Assembly (NCBI RefSeq): GCF_031884435.1
Contig: NZ_CP134779.1
Span: forward strand, 6,140,501 to 6,204,500
Length of the DNA stretch: 64,000 nt
DNA from: Bosea sp. 685
GTDB taxonomy: Bacteria > Pseudomonadota > Alphaproteobacteria > Rhizobiales > Beijerinckiaceae
Direction: 5' to 3'
Shown here: positions 62,487 through 64,000 of the stretch, one piece after another
Position numbering within the stretch: the first letter of the stretch is position 1
Layout: the number at the start of each line of letters is the position of its first letter
Position numbers and translations under genes: made by a program
The notes under the pieces: model-generated
The model's database searches: none
What the model saw: the letters and a program-made list of their open reading frames with translations, nothing else
What the model was told of the DNA's origin: nothing

Positions 62487-63368
62487 ATGCTCGCGGTCCA
62501 AGATTCCAACCGGGATTCTAAATCCGCCTCGCCCGTCCGGCTCGAAGCGCTGGATGCGCCCTTCCATATCGGCGCGGTGGCGTTGAGGGTTCACGACCTG
62601 GCGAAGCTGACGGCGTTCTATCGTGACGCGATCGGCCTTGCTTTGATCCATCAGGAGCCCGGCCTCGCCACGCTCGGCGTCGATGGCGAGGTTCTGGTGC
62701 GGCTGGAGGCGGGCGCCGAGCGCCCAACCTCGCTGGCAGGCCTGTTCCACCTCGCCATCCTGCTGCCCTCGCGCAGCGCCCTGGCCGATTGGGTCGGCCA
62801 TGCCGCCAATGCGCAGATCGCGCTCGAAGGCGCCTCTGACCATCTCGTCAGCGAGGCGCTGTATCTGTCGGACCCCGAGGGCAACGGCATCGAGATCTAT
62901 CGCGACCGCCCGCGCGCCGACTGGCCGCGCCGCGACGGTGCGATCAAGATGGCGACCGAGCGGCTCGATCTGCAGGCGCTGCTAAGCGAAGCCCAGGCTA
63001 GCCCCTATGCCGGCATGCCCAGCGGCACGCGCATGGGCCATATCCATCTGCGCGTCGGCGAGACGGCTGAGGCCGAGGCCTTCTATGCCGGCAAGCTCGG
63101 CTTCGAGCTGATGGTACGCTATCCCGGCGCGAGCTTCCTCTCCAGCGGCGGCTATCATCACCACATCGCCGGCAATATCTGGAACAGCCGTGGCGCCAGC
63201 GCACGCGGCGAGGGCGAAGCGGGGCTCGGCTTCTTCGAGCTGGTGGCTCGCGATGCCGGGGATTTCGAGACGATGCGCCAGCGCATCCTGGCGGCCGGCG
63301 GCAGCGAGGATGCCAAGGGACCCTCGATCGCCGATCCCTGGGGCAACAGGCTCATACTGCGTCGCTAA
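62487..63368 (+). CDS. VOC-superfamily protein (CatE/catechol dioxygenase-like)
   Basis: The 293-residue protein has two vicinal-oxygen-chelate modules. The first includes IGAVALRVHDLAKLTAFYRD and SDPEGNGIEIYRDRPR; the second has MGHIHLRVGETAEAEAFYAG with GYHHHIAGNIWNSRG and DPWGNRLIL. Histidine and glutamate metal ligands are retained. It resembles Bacillus CatE (catechol 2,3-dioxygenase-like). The start at 62487 has a GGAGG site; the upstream frame to 62391 is not conserved. Confidence 0.87.
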   Translation: MLAVQDSNRDSKSASPVRLEALDAPFHIGAVALRVHDLAKLTAFYRDAIGLALIHQEPGLATLGVDGEVLVRLEAGAERPTSLAGLFHLAILLPSRSALADWVGHAANAQIALEGASDHLVSEALYLSDPEGNGIEIYRDRPRADWPRRDGAIKMATERLDLQALLSEAQASPYAGMPSGTRMGHIHLRVGETAEAEAFYAGKLGFELMVRYPGASFLSSGGYHHHIAGNIWNSRGASARGEGEAGLGFFELVARDAGDFETMRQRILAAGGSEDAKGPSIADPWGNRLILRR

Positions 63369-63381
63369 CAGGTGGCCGGGC

Positions 63382-63834
63382 TTAGCGCTCCAGCAGATGT
63401 GTGCGCGTCGCGCCGCTGAGATCGCGCCGAAAACCTTCCGCATCCCAGAAGGCGGCGGCGCGGTCGTCGGCAGCGCGGAGGGAGAGCCGCGCCGCCACGG
63501 CAAAACCCTGCTGGATCAGGGCCGCCGCAATGGCGCGCCCGACACCATGGCGGCGCCAGGCGGGACGCACATAGACATGGCGCAGCCGGGCGAGATCCGG
63601 TTCCGGATCGTAAGGGTCGGGTGTGAGGCCGCCCAGCCCCGCCAATTCGCCCTCCGCGAAGGCTGCGAAGAGCACAGGCAGATCGCCATCGCCGGCATAG
63701 TCGCCGCGCGCGACCTCGTCAGTCAGCCGGTCGAGGAAGGCGTAATCCTCCCCGGCCGCCTCTTGTCGCAAGGCCTCGAAACCGTCCGGCAGCGCAGCAC
63801 CGACGCGGACGATCTGAATCGTGGCCGGCGTCAC
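63382..63834 (-). CDS. GNAT-family N-acetyltransferase
   Basis: The 150-residue protein has the acetyl-CoA motif [20 protein letters not shown] (residues about 82-101) and the [10 protein letters not shown] strand near the end. The start is GTG at 63834, which overlaps the cysK stop by 4 nt (GTGA), so translation is coupled to cysteine synthase. The substrate is unknown; a metabolic link to O-acetylserine is possible but not shown. Confidence 0.87.
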   Translation of the reverse strand: MTPATIQIVRVGAALPDGFEALRQEAAGEDYAFLDRLTDEVARGDYAGDGDLPVLFAAFAEGELAGLGGLTPDPYDPEPDLARLRHVYVRPAWRRHGVGRAIAAALIQQGFAVAARLSLRAADDRAAAFWDAEGFRRDLSGATRTHLLER

Positions 63835-64000
63835 AGACCCTCGAACAAGGCGCTCGAAATATAGCGCTCGGCGAAGGAGGGGATGATCACGACGATGGTC
63901 TTGCCGGCATTCTCCGGCCGCGCGCCGACTTCGAGCGCCGCAGCAACTGCCGCGCCGGACGAGATGCCGGCTGGGATGCCCTCGCTCTTGGCAAGGGCGC
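63831..64000 (-). CDS. cysK: Cysteine synthase A, C-terminal end only
   Basis: Reading the minus strand gives [20 protein letters not shown] and a C-terminus [20 protein letters not shown], matching the end of CysK; the rest lies beyond the window. CysK makes cysteine from O-acetylserine and sulfide with PLP. The stop overlaps the GNAT start, so cysK is the upstream gene of that pair. Confidence 0.85.
   Translation of the reverse strand, partial: ALAKSEGIPAGISSGAAVAAALEVGARPENAGKTIVVIIPSFAERYISSALFEGL

Overview
The window is GC-rich chromosomal DNA from an alphaproteobacterium, most likely of the order Hyphomicrobiales (Rhizobiales) and perhaps Bosea-like. The evidence is a GcrA cell-cycle regulator, a C4-type 5-aminolevulinate synthase, the rpmH-rnpA-yidC-engB-argB order, the ffs-dnaX-ybaB-recR order, an aap-type amino-acid transporter, and several palindromic intergenic repeats of the kind common in this order. 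The genus is an inference from gene content only. No tRNA, rRNA or CRISPR array was recognised.

Region by region: 1-5.8 kb carries a SAF-domain oxidoreductase (cut by the window edge), a LysR regulator and a divergent TRAP transporter with fused membrane subunits. At 5.8-6.7 kb is a compact Xre-RES toxin-antitoxin pair behind a perfect palindrome that contains its likely promoter. At 6.8-9.7 kb are a two-domain dCTP deaminase, apaG and argE. At 9.7-11.1 kb an IS5-like element sits exactly in the 4-nt loop of a REP-like hairpin. At 11.2-14.7 kb is argD-argF-hslO, preceded by a sigma70-like promoter and a possible arginine-rich leader peptide. gcrA and the divergent oxyR/katG pair follow (15-19 kb).

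19-23.3 kb holds aapJ, aapQ and aapM on the minus strand, with a foreign-looking DUF218 gene inserted after aapJ and no ATPase gene. 23.5-29.3 kb holds a MerR-SDR pair with a classical 19-bp-spacer promoter, guaC, an acetamidase/formamidase, a DMT exporter and an AbrB-type membrane protein. 29.4-39.9 kb is a surface-polysaccharide cluster: four glycosyltransferases, an O-antigen-ligase/polymerase-type protein, a Wzz/BY-kinase-like co-polymerase with a degenerate P-loop, a Wzx-like flippase and an exported GH10 glycosidase.

40-48.8 kb is mixed metabolism: an SDR, a carbamoylase-family amidohydrolase, hemA, metZ with twin palindromic operators, an FMN-dependent alpha-hydroxy-acid dehydrogenase, a HAD nucleotidase, argB and a DUF423 protein. 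48.9-53 kb is the engB-yidC-rnpA-rpmH block with an extra CatB-like acyltransferase. 53.2-54.8 kb carries a small membrane protein and an FTR1-like membrane protein, divergent from a ChrB N-domain gene across a palindrome. The signal recognition particle RNA, dnaX, ybaB and recR follow. An IS427-type element has inserted exactly at the recR stop codon. The window ends with an outer-membrane barrel protein, a YihY/BrkB membrane protein, an FAD oxidoreductase, a VOC (CatE-like) protein, a GNAT acetyltransferase and the 3' end of cysK.

The most unusual items are the insertion sequence whose target duplication equals the loop of a REP hairpin, the putative arginine leader peptide before argD, the FTR1-like/ChrB_N divergent locus, and the disrupted aap operon. 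All functional calls rest on reading the sequence and recalled family features; no searches were run.
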